From: JAAAOH01 sp046540795
GTDB taxonomy: Bacteria; Spirochaetota; Spirochaetia; DSM-27196; PWMO01
Length of the DNA: 25,730 nucleotides
Direction of reading: 5' to 3'
Assembly: GCA_046540795.1 (NCBI GenBank)
Contig: JBKHEN010000023.1
Coordinates: 1 to 25,730 of the forward strand
The notes below the pieces were generated by a model. It worked only from the letters and a program-made list of their open reading frames with translations, was not told where the DNA came from and did not search any database. Positions 22,487-25,730 of the stretch are shown in pieces. Both the position numbers and the translations under genes were made by a program. The stretch's first letter is position 1. Each line of letters starts with the position of its first letter.

Positions 22487-23280
22487 GTATCGGGGAGGCG
22501 GCGTTGCTCGGGATGGTACAGGGGCTCACGGAGTTCCTGCCGGTATCCAGCTCGGGACACCTGGCGGTGCTCAAGCACGTGTTCGGACAGGGAGAGGTCC
22601 CGATTCTGTTCGACGTGCTCCTGCACGTCTCAACGCTGGCGGTGGTGGTGTTCATCTTCCGTCACCGTATTGCCGGAATCCTCCGGACCCTCAGCCGGTG
22701 GATCGCCGGGCGCGCCGCCGACAACGCCGACGCGGAGAACCTGCGCATCGTAGTGCTCGGCTTTTTGGCGACCGTGGTCACGGGGGGCCTGGGTATCACG
22801 ATCTCCGGGCTCGAGCCCGGCCGGTACCCGAAGCTGGTGGGGGTTCTCTTTCTGGTCACCGCGGCACTGTTGGTTGCAAGTCGCTTCGCCGGGGGAGCGC
22901 GAGGGTATGCGGAAATGGGCGGTGGCCGGGCGGTGCTTATGGGCTTCGCACAGGGTCTCGGCGTGTTTCCCGGCATCTCGCGGGCCGGGGCGACCATATC
23001 GGCGGGACTCTTGAGTGGAATCGCCAGGCGGGAGGCGGCGGAGTTTTCCTTTCTCATATCCGTTCCCGCCATTCTCGGAGCACTGCTCCTGACGTTGCGT
23101 GATCTGGAGGCGCTCACCGCTGCGGTACCGCTCCCGGCGCTCATCGCGGGGATGGTGAGCTCGTGCGGGGTCGGTTTCCTGGCCCTAAAGCTGTTACTCC
23201 GGCTGGTCCGAGGCGGCCGATTGTATCTGTTTGCGCTCTATCTCGTGCCCCTCGGCCTGTTGACGATCCTTCTTACCTAG
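22483..23280 (+). CDS. uppP: Undecaprenyl-diphosphate phosphatase
   Basis: A 265-residue polytopic membrane enzyme (BacA family) that recycles the lipid carrier of peptidoglycan synthesis and can confer bacitracin resistance. The two conserved loops are EFLPVSSSGHLAVLKHVF (from residue 17) and PGISRAGATISAG (from ~163), with eight or so hydrophobic helices. GTG at 22483 overlaps the transglycosylase stop (GTGA) and has AGGAGG upstream. Pairing it with a murein hydrolase fits a cell-wall turnover role. No terminator is evident in the 126 bp to ftsK. Confidence 0.96.
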   Translation: MSIGEAALLGMVQGLTEFLPVSSSGHLAVLKHVFGQGEVPILFDVLLHVSTLAVVVFIFRHRIAGILRTLSRWIAGRAADNADAENLRIVVLGFLATVVTGGLGITISGLEPGRYPKLVGVLFLVTAALLVASRFAGGARGYAEMGGGRAVLMGFAQGLGVFPGISRAGATISAGLLSGIARREAAEFSFLISVPAILGALLLTLRDLEALTAAVPLPALIAGMVSSCGVGFLALKLLLRLVRGGRLYLFALYLVPLGLLTILLT

Positions 23281-23406
23281 AAGCGGCCTCACGGCACGCA
23301 ATCTCGCCCCGCGATCGACACCGCGCCCCAAACCGCCCCACGCCCAAAAGGCGCTCAAGCCCGCCGATGCGCGACCGATACAATAACAAGGAGGGGAACG
23401 ACGGGA

Positions 23407-25728
23407 ATGCAGCGGGTATCACAGGCGGTACTGGCCGGGACCCTCTTCGGGATCGGCGCCGTTCTACTCTCATCGCTTCTTGCTCACGTGCTGCCGACCG
23501 GAGACGGATTCTGGGCCGCCCTGCTCGCGCTTCCGGGCCGCGTGCTCTTCGAGAGCTTCCACGCGGCGGCGTTTCTCCTGCCGTTGTTCTTTGTTGTTTT
23601 TGGGGTTTCGGCAGTTCGGGGAGATGTCCGCATCTACGGCTTGCTGTGCATCAATCTCCTCGTGCTGCCTTTGCTTTCCTTCGCCCTGTCGCTCCGGCTC
23701 GCCTTCGATGCTGCGGTGGATGCGGCACCCGTGACACGGTGGGCGGCGGAGGTGTTTACCCGCCCCGGGGGCGCGTTGATATTTCTCACCGTCGGAGCCC
23801 TTCTTACCGTTGCCGTCATACGCGTTTCCCCGCTACAACGGACCGAAGGCCGGAGTAAGGCGCGCGGCGCCGGGCGTCGTGCTCGGGCCGGTTCGATGAA
23901 ACCGCCACGGCGTATCGTGGCGCTTCTCGAGAACCGTGTCGGGGAGGGCGCCGAAACCGCCCGGCAGCACCCCGTGAGGAAACCCGACTGGCTTGCCGGC
24001 TTCGCCGAGGAGCCCGAGGTCCGGATGGGCTTCGGCGAGCTTCCCGAATACGATGAGGCGACCGACGCGGAAGAACTGGAGGCGACCGACCCGGAAGAGC
24101 CGGAGCCGGACGAGAGGGAGGTGCCGGAGTTCGACGAACAGGTCGGTGAGGACGACGACGAGGACGAGCTCGAGGTCGTGTATGCCGCCGGCCGGTTTCG
24201 CGACCCCGGTGATCACCACGACCCCGGCCGCTCCTACGGTCACGGTCCCGGTCACGGTCACGGTCATCGGCCGGCCGACGACGGCAACGCGCGCCCTCCT
24301 CGGGACGGAGAACGAGGCCGGTATCACGTTCCGATGGACGGGGTCCTCGATCAGTATCACGAGAGCAGCTACTGGGAAATCGACGGGGAAACCCGGGAGG
24401 CCGCCGAGGTACTGCGTTATACCCTCGAAGAGTTCTCCATCCAGGCCGAGGTGACCGGGATCCGTAAAGGCCCGGTTATCACCATGTTCGAAATCCTCCC
24501 CGCACCGGGGGTAAAGCTGGCCCGGATCACCAACTTGGCCGACAACATCGCCTTGCGTCTGGCCGCATCGAGCGTGCGGATCGTCGCGCCGATCCCGGGA
24601 AAGCACGCGGTGGGAATCGAGATTCCCAACAAGCAGCGCCATATCGTCAGCTTCATGGAGCTCATCCGTCAGGAGGAGTTCTGGAGCACGCGTCACGATA
24701 TCCCCCTCGCCCTCGGCAAGGACATCCCCGGCGACGTGGAGATCGTCGACCTCACAAAGACGCCTCACCTATTGATTGCCGGGGCCACCGGATCCGGGAA
24801 ATCCGTGTGCGTGAACTCCATCATCTGCTCTATCCTGTACCGGCGGAGCCCCGTAGACGTGAAGATGATGCTCATCGATCCGAAGATCGTGGAGCTGAAA
24901 TTCTACAACGACATTCCGCACCTGCTGACCCCGGTCATTACCGACCCCAAGCGCGCCTTTCAGGCCCTGCAGTACTGCATCTACGAGATGGAGCGTCGCT
25001 ACAGCCTGCTGGATTCCCTCGGGGTGCGAGACATCGGCGCCTACAACGAGAAGATAAGGAAACGGAATCTGGCCACCGAGCCGCTTCCCTACATCGTCGT
25101 GGTGGTTGACGAGCTCGCAGACCTCATGACGACCTCCGGCAAGGAGTTGGAGTCGACTCTTGCCCGGCTTGCAGCCATGTCGAGGGCCGTGGGTATCCAC
25201 CTGGTGCTTGCCACGCAGCGGCCCTCCACCGACGTCATCACCGGGCTCATCAAGGCAAACATCCCTTCCCGGATTGCCTTCATGGTCTCGAGCAAGGTCG
25301 ACTCGCGGATCATTATCGACACCGGCGGGGCGGAGAAGCTCCTCGGCCAGGGGGATATGCTGTTCACCTCCGCCTGGGACCCGTTTCCGACCCGCATGCA
25401 GGGGGCGTTTCTCTCGGACGAGGAGGTCGAGCGGGTCGTCGAGCACGTGAAGACCCTCGGCGAGCCGGAGTACATCGACGAGGAGATCTTCATCGATGAT
25501 GAGGATGAAGAGAATCTCCAAGGCGATCTAGAGGATCCCCTTATGGAGCAGGCCATCGACATCGTCGTTTCGGCGAACAAGGCATCGGCCTCCTACCTGC
25601 AGCGTCGGCTGAAGATCGGGTATAACCGCGCAGCCCGGCTGGTCGAGGAAATGGAGCGCCTCGGCGTCGTCGGTCCTCAGCGCGGCAGCAAGCCCCGGGA
25701 CGTTCTCGGCGCGCCGGAATCCTACTAA
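23407..25728 (+). CDS. ftsK: DNA translocase FtsK/SpoIIIE
   Basis: A 773-residue septal DNA pump that moves chromosome ends during division. Four transmembrane helices fill ~1-140. The linker (~150-300) is acidic (many Glu/Asp from ~200 to 260) and holds a His/Gly patch GHGPGHGHGHR near 278-289. The alpha/beta motor has DQYHESSYWEI onward, Walker A GATGSGKS (459-466), LIDPKIVELKFYNDIPHLL and Walker B VVVVDELADLM (Asp568). The gamma winged helix that reads orientation sequences is intact (QAIDIVVSANKASASYLQRRLKIGYNRAARL). AAGGAGGGG lies ~10 nt before the ATG. The stop is two bases before the window end. Confidence 0.96.
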   Translation: MQRVSQAVLAGTLFGIGAVLLSSLLAHVLPTGDGFWAALLALPGRVLFESFHAAAFLLPLFFVVFGVSAVRGDVRIYGLLCINLLVLPLLSFALSLRLAFDAAVDAAPVTRWAAEVFTRPGGALIFLTVGALLTVAVIRVSPLQRTEGRSKARGAGRRARAGSMKPPRRIVALLENRVGEGAETARQHPVRKPDWLAGFAEEPEVRMGFGELPEYDEATDAEELEATDPEEPEPDEREVPEFDEQVGEDDDEDELEVVYAAGRFRDPGDHHDPGRSYGHGPGHGHGHRPADDGNARPPRDGERGRYHVPMDGVLDQYHESSYWEIDGETREAAEVLRYTLEEFSIQAEVTGIRKGPVITMFEILPAPGVKLARITNLADNIALRLAASSVRIVAPIPGKHAVGIEIPNKQRHIVSFMELIRQEEFWSTRHDIPLALGKDIPGDVEIVDLTKTPHLLIAGATGSGKSVCVNSIICSILYRRSPVDVKMMLIDPKIVELKFYNDIPHLLTPVITDPKRAFQALQYCIYEMERRYSLLDSLGVRDIGAYNEKIRKRNLATEPLPYIVVVVDELADLMTTSGKELESTLARLAAMSRAVGIHLVLATQRPSTDVITGLIKANIPSRIAFMVSSKVDSRIIIDTGGAEKLLGQGDMLFTSAWDPFPTRMQGAFLSDEEVERVVEHVKTLGEPEYIDEEIFIDDEDEENLQGDLEDPLMEQAIDIVVSANKASASYLQRRLKIGYNRAARLVEEMERLGVVGPQRGSKPRDVLGAPESY

Positions 25729-25730
25729 CC

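Noticed and set aside
23281..23406. TACAAT (23379-23384) as a promoter for ftsK
   Set aside because: No -35 box at 16-18 bp, so ftsK may simply be read from the upstream operon.
1..25730. Search for CRISPR repeats, transposon ends, tRNA genes and defence systems
   Set aside because: No regularly spaced repeats, terminal inverted repeats with transposase, tRNA T-loop motifs or named defence genes were seen by eye.

Overview
The window is a GC-rich bacterial chromosome segment of about 25.7 kb, densely packed with housekeeping and accessory protein genes. I see no rRNA, tRNA, CRISPR array, transposase, integrase or phage gene. The gene content best fits a free-living member of the Spirochaetota with a double membrane. 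The supporting evidence is two large predicted lipoproteins with short lipoboxes, a signal-peptide beta-barrel protein ending in an aromatic-x-Leu terminus, a stand-alone DUF2156 protein of the type common in spirochaetes and clostridia, and a PilZ gene between mnmE and mnmG. That assignment is an inference from gene families, not from a marker gene.

Layout: (1) 86-3024, plus strand: a UPF0261 (Tm-1-like ATP-binding) gene, a TIM-barrel PEP-hydrolase-family gene and a short-chain dehydrogenase, probably one operon. (2) 3025-3309: a structured intergenic region that appears to encode an undescribed minus-strand small RNA of about 80 nt, with its own near-consensus promoter, a 5' hairpin and an intrinsic terminator whose loop mimics an anti-Shine-Dalgarno sequence. 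(3) 3310-6990, minus strand: an outer-membrane beta-barrel protein, glutamine synthetase type I (glnA) and a DUF2156 acyltransferase-like protein. (4) 7171-12056, plus strand: peptidase T (pepT) and two translationally coupled lipoproteins of unknown function, one with a LamG-like fold and one LPP20-like. (5) 12004-13270, minus strand: a coiled-coil protein and a glycerophosphodiester phosphodiesterase. (6) 13394-17864, plus strand: mnmE, a PilZ-domain gene, mnmG and rsmG, a tRNA/rRNA modification cluster with a c-di-GMP receptor inserted. (7) 17839-20133: a divergent pair sharing a 99-bp control region. One gene is a membrane-anchored TPR protein with a degenerate Mrr-like nuclease domain (minus); the other is a membrane-anchored Hsp70 substrate-binding domain lacking the ATPase (plus). 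(8) 20141-25728, plus strand: a Slt-type lytic transglycosylase lipoprotein, undecaprenyl-pyrophosphate phosphatase (uppP) and the DNA translocase ftsK, all cell-envelope or division functions.

Several genes (DUF2156, pepT, mnmE and the TPR gene) have a good sigma70-type promoter whose -10 box lies only 6-10 nt before the start codon, with no Shine-Dalgarno sequence. They are therefore probably read from leaderless or nearly leaderless mRNAs, while neighbours (outer-membrane protein, glnA, uppP, ftsK and the LPP20-like lipoprotein) have strong AGGAGG-type sites. The two groups could respond differently to an RNA that occludes Shine-Dalgarno sites, such as the proposed small RNA. That link is speculative. 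No stretch longer than 300 bases lacks a gene.
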